This document shows, in pieces, positions 9,178 through 17,659 of a DNA stretch of 35,607 nucleotides; positions within the stretch are counted from its first letter, which is position 1; the number at the start of each line of letters is the position of its first letter. This DNA comes from Cloacimonetes bacterium UBA5456 (GTDB lineage Bacteria > Cloacimonadota > Cloacimonadia > Cloacimonadales > Cloacimonadaceae). The stretch is taken from positions 40,611-76,217 of the forward strand of contig DIQS01000019.1 in NCBI GenBank assembly GCA_002427325.1, given 5' to 3'. The position numbers and the translations under genes were made by a program. The notes under the pieces were generated by a model that saw only the letters and a list, made by a program, of their open reading frames with translations, searched no databases and was not told the DNA's origin.

Positions 9178-10187
9178 TGCGAGTTTTGCACCTTATGAAA
9201 GAGTGAGTTTTTAAGCTCGTCTATGCCGAGATTGGCAACTGAGGAGATTGCCATTATGGGCTCGGAGGTGATTTCGGCAAAAAGTGCTTGGATTTCGGCA
9301 ATTTTCTCTTCGCGTTCTTCGGGCGGGATGGTGTCTATCTTGCTGAGCACAATGCTGAAAGGACGCTTTTCTAAGAAGCTGTCATATTCATTGAGCTCAG
9401 CTTTAAGAATCTGAAAAGCCTCAAGCGGGTCTTGGGAAGAGACGTCTAAGAGATAGAGTAAGATGCTGGTGCGTTGGATATGGCGCAAGAATTGATGTCC
9501 CAAGCCTTTGCCTAAGTGCGCACCTTCGATGATGCCGGGGATATCTGCCATCACAAAGCTCTTATAATCCGAGATGCGCACCACTCCCAGCATGGGCTCA
9601 AGGGTGGTGAATTCATAGTCGGCGATCTTGGGGCGGGCTGCGGAGACCACGGAGAGTAAGGTGGATTTGCCGGCATTAGGGAAACCGACAAGACCTACGT
9701 CTGCCATGAGTTTGAGCACCAATTCCAGTTGCATTTCTTGGGTGGGCTTGCCAGAAGTGGCGTGGCGTGGGGCTTGATTGGTGGGCGTGGCAAAATTGCT
9801 GTTTCCTTTGCCGCCGAATCCGCCTTTTGCCAGCAGGATCTTCTCGTCGTGCTCAGTGACATCAATAAGCTTGATTTTGCTGCCGTCTTCGTTGATCTGA
9901 AAGATTTCGGTTCCTAAGGGCAGCTTGAGCACGAGGTCTTTTCCTGAGGCACCGCTTTTGCGTTTACCTGCGCCGTCCTTGCCGTTATCTGCCTCGAAAC
10001 GCTTGTTATATCGATAGTCCAAAAGGGTGTTTAGGTTATAGTCTCCGATCACAAAGACATCTCCGCCGCGACCTCCGTCTCCGCCGTCAGGTCCGCCGCG
10101 CGGCACGAATTTCTCGCGTCGGAAGCTCACGACGCCATGTCCGCCATTCCCCGCTTTGATCGTTATTTTTGCATAGTCTATAAACAA
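9174..10187 (-). CDS. obg: Obg family GTPase
   Basis: A ribosome-associated GTPase involved in 50S assembly and stress responses. The 337-residue protein has the glycine-rich Obg fold (1-158, with GNGGHGVVSFRREKFVPRGGP and DGGDGGRGGD). A G domain follows: P-loop GFPNAGKS (168-175), the TT of switch I near 194, DIPG (215-218) and SKID (282-285). It ends soon after the G domain, so it lacks the C-terminal OCT extension found in some Obg proteins. The start is TTG at 10187, with GAGGTG just upstream. No ATG fits the conserved FIDYAKITIKAGNGG beginning. It lies 14 bp after the aminopeptidase gene and overlaps dprA by 4 bp. Confidence 0.96.
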   Translation of the reverse strand: MFIDYAKITIKAGNGGHGVVSFRREKFVPRGGPDGGDGGRGGDVFVIGDYNLNTLLDYRYNKRFEADNGKDGAGKRKSGASGKDLVLKLPLGTEIFQINEDGSKIKLIDVTEHDEKILLAKGGFGGKGNSNFATPTNQAPRHATSGKPTQEMQLELVLKLMADVGLVGFPNAGKSTLLSVVSAARPKIADYEFTTLEPMLGVVRISDYKSFVMADIPGIIEGAHLGKGLGHQFLRHIQRTSILLYLLDVSSQDPLEAFQILKAELNEYDSFLEKRPFSIVLSKIDTIPPEEREEKIAEIQALFAEITSEPIMAISSVANLGIDELKNSLFHKVQNSQ

Positions 10188-10201
10188 TGTATCACCTCAG
10201 A

Positions 10202-12241
10202 TTATTGGGAGTCCATCTCATCGAGGGGGATGTTCAGCTCTTCGGTGCCGGGAACTACAAAGCGTCCGTTGCGGATGATGTCTTCCCTTGTGCCGTCGTG
10301 CTTTATCACTGCGATAAATTCAAGCATCTCGTAGGGGAGAGTGATGTCTGTGTGCGCCATGAGATAGGCGTTTAAGGGCTCTGTTTTGCGCAGGATGGAT
10401 TTTTCGTTATCCACCGCGATCATCTCCTTGCCATTATAGAAACTGGGGTGCGGGGAGTCTTCTTCGTGAGAATAACAGGTGTCGCCGATGGCGAAGTGCG
10501 GACCCATCTTTTCGATGATGAGTATGGGCAAAAGGTGCATGATGTCATGCTTTTTGGCGATCTGATAGGCGGTGGTGTTTGTGCCTATGGCAAATTCACC
10601 GATGGGTAGGGTTTCGTGGGGGAGGAGGAGGTTTTCGTGGATGTATCTCTTTCCTTCTTCCATGTCGGAATAGTTTGTGCAAGAATAGTCTTTTACCCAG
10701 CCATCTTCAAAGGTTATTTTGAGATTGAAATAGCGTAGGCTTTCGAGGTAGATATCTTCCACATGTAGCGTGCCGTTTGTGCCTTCGAGCATGGGAGAGG
10801 TGAAGACTTCGCCGACGGGGATGTTTACGTCTGCCACGCAGTTTTCAAACAGCGTTTCCTTTTCGGGGTCAGTGAGCTTGTGCATCTTTACTTTGATATC
10901 CGTGTCGTTGCCGGCTTTGCCTTTGATGTGGACATAGTCTGCGGTATCCAAGACGTCGATGATGTTTTGCTGGATGCGGGCATAGGTGTTGCTATCAAGC
11001 AGGTTGATTCTCATAGTATCGGCAAAGATTTCAGGGAACTTCTCGCCTATCTCCAAAGAGGGGAGGGAGATGATGCTGAAGCTGGATTCATCTTGTTTAT
11101 AATAGCGATTGATGAGTTCGCCGAGTTTGGCGCTGCGCTCGCGGAGTAATCCTTGCTGCTCATCGCTGAGCTTGAGCGTGGTGCTCTTGCTTTCAGGGCT
11201 GAAGGGCTGTTCTCCAAAGAGTTCTAAATAGAGAGGTCCTGCTTGCAAGGCAAAGAGTTCCTGCAGCTCTTCATAGACTTCAGCATATATTTTTAGGGAG
11301 CTATCGAGGGACTGTCTGTCTAAGGTGAGTGCCGAGTCATAGCGATGGTCATAGCCAAATTGGCGATTGATGCCATTGGAATGGGGCATAGGCATGAGTG
11401 CCTGAATTCCTCTCGCTTCGAGTTTATCGATGATGAGGCGTCCTAAAGCTTCCATTCCCACGGGTATCATCACGTTTGCATATTTCTTCTTGCGATAGTC
11501 TTTTTGGGCTCTCACAAAGCCGTCTATCCAGCTTTGGACAAAGAACTCAGCAAGGTGTTCAATATCTTTTTGGGGATATTCTCTCATGAAGTCTGCCATC
11601 GCCAGATCATATTCGGAAAGGTATGTGCCATAGCGATAGAGATAGCGGTTGTCGCTGAGCTCAGAATTGTAAACAATGTCAAAATAAAGTCTTGCCTGTG
11701 GGCTATAGCGCTCGTAGATGCCATATCTTATCTTGATATCCATGTCTCTTTCCACTTCATCGCGATAGATTTTCACCCACTCATCATAGTTCGGGGCGTC
11801 TCTTTTCTCCCAGGTCTGGAAAAATATCTCGAGTAAGCTCGTGGCAGAAAGATAGTTATTTGTCTGCAATCTATAGAGAATGCCAAAAGAATTTGTATAT
11901 AAGGCACTGAGTAGTGCGCCCATTTCGTTTCCATAAAGCTGAGCCGCATAGTCAGGATTGGCGAGGCTTGTGGGATAGCCGGTCTCGGGATGCAATTTGG
12001 CAAAATAAGCTTGGTTGAGCTCTTGCAGTTTTTCTATTGAAACCGATTTAAGCTTGGGGTCTTGTGCTAAAATTGTGGCATATTCATGACCTTTGATGAT
12101 GCGCTGACGATATTGGCTAAAAAACTCAGCAAAGGCAGCATCTTCCGGGATGCGCATATCTTTGAGCTGTTTAAAGAGCTTTTCAAAATCTGCTTTCTTT
12201 GCTGCAAAATGACTCAAAATTTCCTGATATTGTAAGGTCAT
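10202..12241 (-). CDS. M29-type metalloaminopeptidase with long N-terminal extension
   Basis: A 679-residue protein whose C-terminal half resembles family M29 aminopeptidases (AmpS/aminopeptidase T). Likely metal ligands are E478 in GEVFTSP, E549 in GEFAIGTN, H582 in PHFAIGDTCY, and H630 and D632 in AHTDITLP, with Y590 close by. These match the order of the two-metal site as I know it from AmpS. M29 enzymes are usually about 410 residues, so roughly 270 residues here are an N-terminal addition. That part is predicted helical and rich in Tyr and charged residues, with no motif I recognise. No signal peptide, so cytoplasmic. GAGGT precedes the ATG. It begins the minus-strand obg-dprA transcription unit. 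Family call is fairly confident, substrate unknown. Confidence 0.75.
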   Translation of the reverse strand: MTLQYQEILSHFAAKKADFEKLFKQLKDMRIPEDAAFAEFFSQYRQRIIKGHEYATILAQDPKLKSVSIEKLQELNQAYFAKLHPETGYPTSLANPDYAAQLYGNEMGALLSALYTNSFGILYRLQTNNYLSATSLLEIFFQTWEKRDAPNYDEWVKIYRDEVERDMDIKIRYGIYERYSPQARLYFDIVYNSELSDNRYLYRYGTYLSEYDLAMADFMREYPQKDIEHLAEFFVQSWIDGFVRAQKDYRKKKYANVMIPVGMEALGRLIIDKLEARGIQALMPMPHSNGINRQFGYDHRYDSALTLDRQSLDSSLKIYAEVYEELQELFALQAGPLYLELFGEQPFSPESKSTTLKLSDEQQGLLRERSAKLGELINRYYKQDESSFSIISLPSLEIGEKFPEIFADTMRINLLDSNTYARIQQNIIDVLDTADYVHIKGKAGNDTDIKVKMHKLTDPEKETLFENCVADVNIPVGEVFTSPMLEGTNGTLHVEDIYLESLRYFNLKITFEDGWVKDYSCTNYSDMEEGKRYIHENLLLPHETLPIGEFAIGTNTTAYQIAKKHDIMHLLPILIIEKMGPHFAIGDTCYSHEEDSPHPSFYNGKEMIAVDNEKSILRKTEPLNAYLMAHTDITLPYEMLEFIAVIKHDGTREDIIRNGRFVVPGTEELNIPLDEMDSQ

Positions 12242-12278
12242 GACATAATACCTCGTTTTGTTTCTTTATTGTGTTTAT

Positions 12279-12323
12279 AGGGTTCGCTTTCTCCCTTGTA
12301 TTTGGGGGATTATAGCGAACCCT
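12279..12323. promoter_or_regulatory. Inverted repeat between rex and the aminopeptidase gene
   Basis: AGGGTTCGCT at 12279-12288 pairs perfectly with AGCGAACCCT at 12314-12323. An inner CTCCC/GGGGG pair could extend the stem. It lies in the 102 bp gap between the rex stop and the aminopeptidase start. Neither side is followed by a clear T-run, so it is not a textbook terminator. It could be an attenuator, a weak terminator or an operator. No Rex operator of the TTGTGAA-n-TTCACAA type was recognised here. Confidence 0.4.
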
Positions 12324-12343
12324 TAATTATAATTTAGTGAAGA

Positions 12344-12964
12344 TCAGTTTTGCTCTGCCAGGCGGCGTGAAAGAACTGCCAGGGAGGCAAACATATCTAC
12401 ATATTCTACGATGATTTCCGGCGGGACGATGATCTTGTGGGGTGTGAAGTTCCAGATCGCTTTGATGCCGCTATGCACCATGATATCGGCGATGATCTGA
12501 GCAGAATCCGGCGGCACAGTGATTATCCCGATCTTGACTTTGTTCTTTTTTACGATCTGGGGGAAGTCTAATGCGGAATAGACGGGCACTCCATGAATTG
12601 CTGTGCCTATCTTATCCGGATCGTTATCAAAGCCGGCGATGATCTTGAGCCCGCGTTGCGAGAACTCCTGATATCCCAAAAGGGCGCTGCCGAGATGTCC
12701 CACACCGACAAGGCAGCTCGAGGAAGTGTCTCCCCAATTAAGCAAGTCTTCAATTGATTTTTGTAAAGTTTCGATGTTATATCCCATCTTGCTTGCCACG
12801 GTTCCGGTGAAGGAGATATCTTTGCGCACCAAAGTTTGGTGTATATCCGAGAAGACAGAAATCTTGGTGGCAGAGACCTCCTCCAATCCTGCTTTTTGCA
12901 ATCTTTTGATCACCTCAAGATATTGCGGCAGGCGTTTGAGGGTTGAAGTTGGAATCTTAACCAC
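12344..12964 (-). CDS. rex: Redox-sensing transcriptional repressor Rex
   Basis: Rex represses fermentation and respiration genes and releases DNA when NADH rises. The 206-residue protein is the usual length. The N-terminal winged helix includes ATKISVFSDIHQTLVRKDISFTG (about 32-54). A Rossmann domain follows with the dinucleotide loop GVGHLG (87-92) and the acidic residue in IAGFDNDPDKIG. The C-terminal domain-swap helix is at FASLAVLSRRL. The GTG at 12964 is the start: AGGAGG lies 5 nt upstream and the protein then begins VVKIPTSTLKRLPQYL, as in other Rex proteins. A longer in-frame ATG at 13039 would overlap the upstream gene by 65 bp and adds nothing conserved. It starts 10 bp after the second FN3/DUF6754-like gene, so it is probably co-transcribed with that block. 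Confidence 0.95.
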   Translation of the reverse strand: MVKIPTSTLKRLPQYLEVIKRLQKAGLEEVSATKISVFSDIHQTLVRKDISFTGTVASKMGYNIETLQKSIEDLLNWGDTSSSCLVGVGHLGSALLGYQEFSQRGLKIIAGFDNDPDKIGTAIHGVPVYSALDFPQIVKKNKVKIGIITVPPDSAQIIADIMVHSGIKAIWNFTPHKIIVPPEIIVEYVDMFASLAVLSRRLAEQN

Positions 12965-12974
12965 TTGTTCCTCC

Positions 12975-15734
12975 TTACTCCAGCGGGAATGCGTGTATGA
13001 ATGATGTGATATTGAAGGTGGATAGAAGCGCACCGACAATGATCGTGATGATTATGACGAGTTTAAAATAGTCTTGAGCTTTGAGCATGCTCACCATGTC
13101 GTGATTCTTTGAAAGATAGGCGCTGGCTGCATAGAACTCTTCGCCGATGAGTGTGTAGTCGCAAGTGGTGATGAAGAAAGGCACCTGCGTCACGGCGTCG
13201 GTTGCTGCAATCTGAATAGCACCGGCTTGGTTTCCGGTCTCGGTGAGAAGCAGTGCTTCTGCATTGAAAAATCCCATATAGAATATGGTGGAAACCCTTT
13301 CGCGAAGGGTGATGCCATTCACTCCGGCAGTGAAGGGAAATTGGTCGTCACTCACAAAGAAGATGTCGTTTTGCTGGTAGGAATCCGGGCGGCCTACTTC
13401 GCTGTAGGAGCTGGAAACGATCTCTTGAGCAAGCGGCAAGACCATGTAGTCGCAATGTGGATTGATGAGGCGCACGTCATATTCAGCCGTCTTTTTTGCC
13501 ACTTGGGCGAGCACCATCAAACTGGCAATGGTGCACACGTCTCCCAAAGTGCCCCAGCCGGGAACAAACATTACGGGGCGTCCCATCTCGGTGGCACGTC
13601 CAATGGCGTTGTCTATCTCCTGAAGCCCTGCAATCGGGCGGATATAGACCTCTTTGATGCGTGTGATATAGATGGCATAGACTACGAGAACCATCAATAA
13701 AATGGTGCCAATTAGGGTGATGGTCTTAGTTGTGTCAAACCATTGTGATATGGGGAAGAACCAGTTGTTGTCGTGATCGTCATTATATATCTCGGAGATG
13801 GTGAAGCCGCCTTTGCCATCGCCGCTCACCACTTTATATTGATAGCTGCGCTCTGCAAGTGACTTGTATTTTAGCACCGTTTTAAGCCATTGTTTCTCGT
13901 TTTTGGTGGCTATCAGTTCTTTATAGACTTCGTGATTGACGATGAAGTTATATTCCATTTCTGCCATCTGCAGATGCATGAGCTCTTCCTGGGTCATATC
14001 TTCATTGGGAATGCTCTTCAGATTCGCTATTAGCTGTTCTTTTTCTTGCATCTCAGCTTCAAACTCAGCCTTGGTGTAGGGCACATCAAAAGAGATCATG
14101 GCTTCGGGATCGACATCGATGGTGAAGCGGAGCCCAAAAAGGAATCTGCCGCTTTCGGAGTCAAACCCGGATATGGGGCGGAAGATGATGTCTTCATAGG
14201 GGATGGTGTGGTCGTAGGTGCGAATAAGTGCGGGAGAGCGGATTTCACTGGAAAAGTCCCAATCCGCGCGCGAACGAACGAGCACGTCAAAGTAAGTCTT
14301 CTCGATGTTTTGTCCCATAAAGAAGCTGCTCTGGGGTTGGAATCTGAGGAAATATTCGTCATAGATGATGTCTTGATAGACCACATCTGTTTCATAGTCT
14401 TTTTTGCCCAAATACTTTACTGCTATCTCCACCTTGAGGTGCTTGCTATTATGATAGGTTTTGGGCAGGCTATAATAGATGCTTTTGTCTGTATAGTTCT
14501 CTATTGCTTCCCCGATTTCCTCGCCATCTATTGTTTTGAAAAGGAAGCGAATCTTATCTACAGTGTAGCCATCACTTTCAGATATCTCATAATTCAGGCG
14601 AATTCTTTTATGTTGTTTATTGGTATATTCTGCCTGAATGATATATGCCAAAGGCTTGCCAAAAGAGACCAGCATGCAGTCTCCCTTGTCGTTTGGTTTG
14701 TCCATGATCTTGAAGTTTGGCATCATCGGGAGTTCATTTTCATCTAAGTGGCGATAACTATTTGCTACCACGGCGGTGCTGTGTTCGTTGTAATCCATAT
14801 AAGAAAGCACGGGAACAAACTCTGCAGGGTTAAGGTATGAGGCATCAAATTCCTCTGAATGATAGCGGTTTGCTCCTCTTGCCATGTTGGGCAATTGGAA
14901 AATTGGCAGGGCGTTATCTTGCCAGCTTTGTGGGAGAGCGCCGTCTTCGCTTAGTATGTGCCGCGGGACTATCCAGCCTTCCCAGAGCGCAATGTCGGAA
15001 GCGGCTAAGGGTGGCAGCCATTCAAAGTTGACTCTGCCCGGTTCGCCTTTGATATAGGTGGCATTGAGCGTCGCTGAAGCATCGGGGGCGTTGTCTATGG
15101 GCATCAAACCCAATACTTCGCTATGAGGATAGATAGAGCCTTTTTCATTTACTGCGGCAACCGCATAATAATATGTGACTCCGGCTGTGGGGATGGCATA
15201 GACGCCTTCAAACTGGGTGAGTTTGAGTCCGTTAAAAGTAGTCTCGTCAAAGGTGATTCTTTTTGAGCGTTTATGGAGATTGGATGCTTTGGTGAGGGCG
15301 GCTACAAAATACCTATCCATCACGCTGCTGAGCAGGCCTGCATCCATCGGGAATTGTTTATATAGGGGGCTATTTTCAGACTGTTGTTTTTCTTTGGTGA
15401 TCTTGGATGGAGCGGTTTCTAATTCGATAAGCGGCTGATCACCGGTGTCATAAAAGTATAAATATGGTGCCATTATGCCCAATTTGGGATCGGATTCAAG
15501 ATAGGTCAGCAAAAACAGTGAATCAGGGCTCACTCCTCGATAGATGTTGTATTTGATTACTCTATATTCTTTTGGGAGCGGTTTCCATTTCAGGATGATT
15601 CCACTGCCATCATCATCAGGCATGTCGGCAAGTTCAAAATCTGTGATCTTACCATCCGATGCATTTCCCAAAAGCAATGTGCTTATGCTCAAGAAGCTGA
15701 GCACAAAAAGAACGACAAGCAAGTGTTTTTTCAT
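12975..15734 (-). CDS. FN3-repeat membrane protein with C-terminal DUF6754-like domain (second copy)
   Basis: A 919-residue envelope protein, paralogous to the 18302-21205 protein. It has a signal peptide (KKHLLVVLFVLSFLSISTLLLG). A first FN3-like module contains DDDGSGIILKWKPL and YNIYRG (about 31-100), and at least two more beta modules follow, one with MDKPNDKGDCMLVSFGKP. A helical, probably coiled-coil stretch lies near 590-660. Then come a TM helix (about 684-704), a 186-residue conserved domain (706-891) and a last TM helix (892-912). The conserved domain carries IRPIAGLQEIDNAIGRATEMG, TETGNQAGA and TTCDYTLIGEE. The likely topology is a long exported FN3 part with the conserved domain on the cytoplasmic side. 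I recall the domain as DUF6754 but could not check it. Function unknown. AAGGGGA precedes the ATG. It is separated from the preceding operon gene by 111 bp containing a hairpin. Confidence 0.75.
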   Translation of the reverse strand: MKKHLLVVLFVLSFLSISTLLLGNASDGKITDFELADMPDDDGSGIILKWKPLPKEYRVIKYNIYRGVSPDSLFLLTYLESDPKLGIMAPYLYFYDTGDQPLIELETAPSKITKEKQQSENSPLYKQFPMDAGLLSSVMDRYFVAALTKASNLHKRSKRITFDETTFNGLKLTQFEGVYAIPTAGVTYYYAVAAVNEKGSIYPHSEVLGLMPIDNAPDASATLNATYIKGEPGRVNFEWLPPLAASDIALWEGWIVPRHILSEDGALPQSWQDNALPIFQLPNMARGANRYHSEEFDASYLNPAEFVPVLSYMDYNEHSTAVVANSYRHLDENELPMMPNFKIMDKPNDKGDCMLVSFGKPLAYIIQAEYTNKQHKRIRLNYEISESDGYTVDKIRFLFKTIDGEEIGEAIENYTDKSIYYSLPKTYHNSKHLKVEIAVKYLGKKDYETDVVYQDIIYDEYFLRFQPQSSFFMGQNIEKTYFDVLVRSRADWDFSSEIRSPALIRTYDHTIPYEDIIFRPISGFDSESGRFLFGLRFTIDVDPEAMISFDVPYTKAEFEAEMQEKEQLIANLKSIPNEDMTQEELMHLQMAEMEYNFIVNHEVYKELIATKNEKQWLKTVLKYKSLAERSYQYKVVSGDGKGGFTISEIYNDDHDNNWFFPISQWFDTTKTITLIGTILLMVLVVYAIYITRIKEVYIRPIAGLQEIDNAIGRATEMGRPVMFVPGWGTLGDVCTIASLMVLAQVAKKTAEYDVRLINPHCDYMVLPLAQEIVSSSYSEVGRPDSYQQNDIFFVSDDQFPFTAGVNGITLRERVSTIFYMGFFNAEALLLTETGNQAGAIQIAATDAVTQVPFFITTCDYTLIGEEFYAASAYLSKNHDMVSMLKAQDYFKLVIIITIIVGALLSTFNITSFIHAFPLE

Positions 15735-15794
15735 TATATCCCCTTATTTCAGCAAGGGCTTGTTCATAGGTTAATTAAGATACGAGATATCGAT

Positions 15795-15836
15795 ATCCTT
15801 CGGCACAAGCTTTTTATTAGGCTCATGCCGAAGGAT
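15795..15836 (-). promoter_or_regulatory. Hairpin inside the five-gene membrane operon
   Basis: ATCCTTCGGCA (15795-15805) and TGCCGAAGGAT (15826-15836) form a perfect 11-bp stem with a 20-nt loop. It sits in the only sizeable gap (111 bp) of the five-gene block, 10 bp after the stop of the second six-TM gene. No T-run follows on the minus strand. An RNA processing or stabilising site, or an attenuator that lowers expression of the last FN3 gene, is more likely than a full terminator. Confidence 0.5.
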
Positions 15837-15845
15837 TGATAACAT

Positions 15846-16448
15846 CTATTTCAAGATTCCGAAGACGTCGTTTACCAAGAATTGGATTCTTCCAATGAGC
15901 AGCGAGATACGTGCCATCACGGTGAGCCCGAAGGAGGCACCAAATCCGATCATCATATACCATTTACCCACGTTTACAAACTTTCCATAGGCACCGCTGT
16001 GGGCTTTTGAGAAGAAGAAATAGAGCAAGACGGTGATGGTTCCGAGGAAGATGAGAAAGAGATTGAGGGTCTCGATCGGAACCATTGCTTGACGCATCTG
16101 AACCAAGATACTTGCGTGAATTCCCATTGGCACTCCCATACCCACAGTCATCATAGAAAATGCGATGGGATAGCGAGAGAGCCAGCCCCACTTACGCGAG
16201 AAGCGGGTGAGATAGAGTATTCCCATGATGGCAGGGATGATGAGGATAAACTGATGTTTGATCACAATGGTCTGCCAAACGTAGGGTACGAATACACGAT
16301 TGTATGTATAAACCAAGCCATAGCCGAGCGAGATACCGACGAGCATCTGCTCTGCAGCTTGATAGAAGGGGTTGTCTTTGTATAGGAAGGAGAAAATACA
16401 CAGCGTGAAAAAAGCTCCAACCAGATTGCTAAATAATTCGAAACTCAT
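15846..16448 (-). CDS. Six-TM membrane protein of the FN3/DUF6754-like system (second copy)
   Basis: A 200-residue inner-membrane protein that I do not recognise. Six hydrophobic segments are visible: about 5-24, 31-50, 67-84, 93-115, 127-146 and 163-187. There is no cleavable signal and no catalytic motif. The last segment has the pattern GFGASFG then ISLLIGR. This resembles the end of the other six-TM protein in this operon (GVGLGSVA then ILLGIER), which suggests a distant pair. AGGAGG lies 4-5 nt before the ATG. It starts 12 bp after the 393-residue gene and is followed after 111 bp by the second FN3/DUF6754-like gene. A channel, scaffold or anchor for the FN3 proteins is possible. Function is unassigned. 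Confidence 0.72.
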   Translation of the reverse strand: MSFELFSNLVGAFFTLCIFSFLYKDNPFYQAAEQMLVGISLGYGLVYTYNRVFVPYVWQTIVIKHQFILIIPAIMGILYLTRFSRKWGWLSRYPIAFSMMTVGMGVPMGIHASILVQMRQAMVPIETLNLFLIFLGTITVLLYFFFSKAHSGAYGKFVNVGKWYMMIGFGASFGLTVMARISLLIGRIQFLVNDVFGILK

Positions 16449-16460
16449 TATTTCCTCCTA

Positions 16461-17642
16461 TTATTTCTTTGCCACGCGGGCTTTTTGGATGAAATAGCCT
16501 ATGTTTCCAAGGATGATGAAGACAATGATCATGATATGTGCAACGCTTTGGGCGTTCATACCAATTCTTGCCACCTTGAATTTATACAGCGTGTTGTGGG
16601 TATGGCGATCTATTTCACGATATAGCTTCTCACCCATTTCAGTGCGCAATTCGGGAGTGATATCCGTGATATCAATCTCGATCATATCTTTCTCGGTCTT
16701 GATCAGCCCGTTAAGGATGTTCTGCTGATCGGGATACTTTGCGCTGAAAGCTTTATATTCACTTGCAGTAAACTTAGCATGGGTCTGCGTGGTGATCAAG
16801 GAGAGCTTTTTGCTCGATTCATCCTCAAGGATCTCACGGCCAAAGGGTCTGCCGGGCAAGATCTTATCGCCATTTTCGTTTGTGGTCTTGCTATAATCGA
16901 TCTTAGGGTCTCTATAGGCGGCGAAGATATCCACCAGTTTCTCATATTCAGCAGCGCCTTTGAGTCCGGCGAGCATGCCGATGAGCTGTCCTGATTGCAG
17001 GTAGGGATATTCGTCTGCTGCCATCACAGCAGTGACGCCTACAGCCACGTTCAAGCCAAACTTAGGTCTTGCATAGACGATCCAAGTTCCGCCGGCAGAA
17101 GAGCCGGAGAATTCGATGACTAAGTTCATCTCGCTATAGTTGTTGATCCCGCGCATGATGGGCAGGTTTTCCAGCTTGCGTCCCTCAGCGTCGGTATTCA
17201 TGGTATTGGCGATGTTATCACCCATACCCAAAACCATGGCAAAAGCCTGGGGTTTATAGCCGAAGTTACAGTAGTCCGTTCCGCTTTGGATATCCGGATA
17301 TTCCTCTTTGACTGTATTTATAGCATAGTCGATGATGGGAGCACCGGCGGGATACCAGGTGAGCATAAAGACTTTCACGTTACGCTCGAAGCAGTGACGC
17401 AGGATTGCAACTTCCATGGGAAAGAGTTCCGGCATGGTTGCAGCATCATGATAGAAGCTCAACAGGATAGCGCGGTCTTCGCGTCCGGCAAAGCTATCGA
17501 TCATCTGATAGAGATTCTCGGTAGGCGGGGTGGTCACGTTATCCGAATCATAGGGGATCATCAAGGGGATGATGATAGCCAAAGCGACAACAACATAGAT
17601 CCACCGGGGGTCGAGTTTTTGCATTCTTTCAAATATGTTCAT
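16461..17642 (-). CDS. Membrane-anchored protein of the FN3/DUF6754-like system, unknown function
   Basis: A 393-residue protein with one TM helix near the N-terminus (about 13-31, RWIYVVVALAIIIPLMI) and one near the C-terminus (about 370-388, IMIIVFIILGNIGYFI). The region between alternates strands and helices in a Rossmann-like way: RAILLSFYHD, NVKVFMLTWYPAGAPI, MNLVIEFSGSSAGG, GVTAVMAADEYPYLQSGQLIGMLAGLKGA. No enzyme motif is certain. The layout TM, alpha/beta domain, TM matches the C-terminal part of the two FN3 proteins beside it. The ATG at 17642 is chosen because AGGAGAG lies 6-7 nt upstream. An in-frame start at 17663 would overlap the preceding gene and has no ribosome site. It starts 17 bp after the previous gene and ends 12 bp before the next. 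I cannot assign a function. Confidence 0.75.
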   Translation of the reverse strand: MNIFERMQKLDPRWIYVVVALAIIIPLMIPYDSDNVTTPPTENLYQMIDSFAGREDRAILLSFYHDAATMPELFPMEVAILRHCFERNVKVFMLTWYPAGAPIIDYAINTVKEEYPDIQSGTDYCNFGYKPQAFAMVLGMGDNIANTMNTDAEGRKLENLPIMRGINNYSEMNLVIEFSGSSAGGTWIVYARPKFGLNVAVGVTAVMAADEYPYLQSGQLIGMLAGLKGAAEYEKLVDIFAAYRDPKIDYSKTTNENGDKILPGRPFGREILEDESSKKLSLITTQTHAKFTASEYKAFSAKYPDQQNILNGLIKTEKDMIEIDITDITPELRTEMGEKLYREIDRHTHNTLYKFKVARIGMNAQSVAHIMIIVFIILGNIGYFIQKARVAKK

Positions 17643-17659
17643 TTTTGCTCTCCTTAAGA

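Noticed and set aside
13227..13700. 157-codon open frame on the plus strand
   Set aside because: It is antisense to the most conserved domain of the second FN3/DUF6754-like protein, so it is a shadow of that coding sequence.
14046..14747. 233-codon open frame on the plus strand
   Set aside because: It is antisense to the second FN3/DUF6754-like gene, whose paralog supports the minus-strand reading. No motif or ribosome site was seen.
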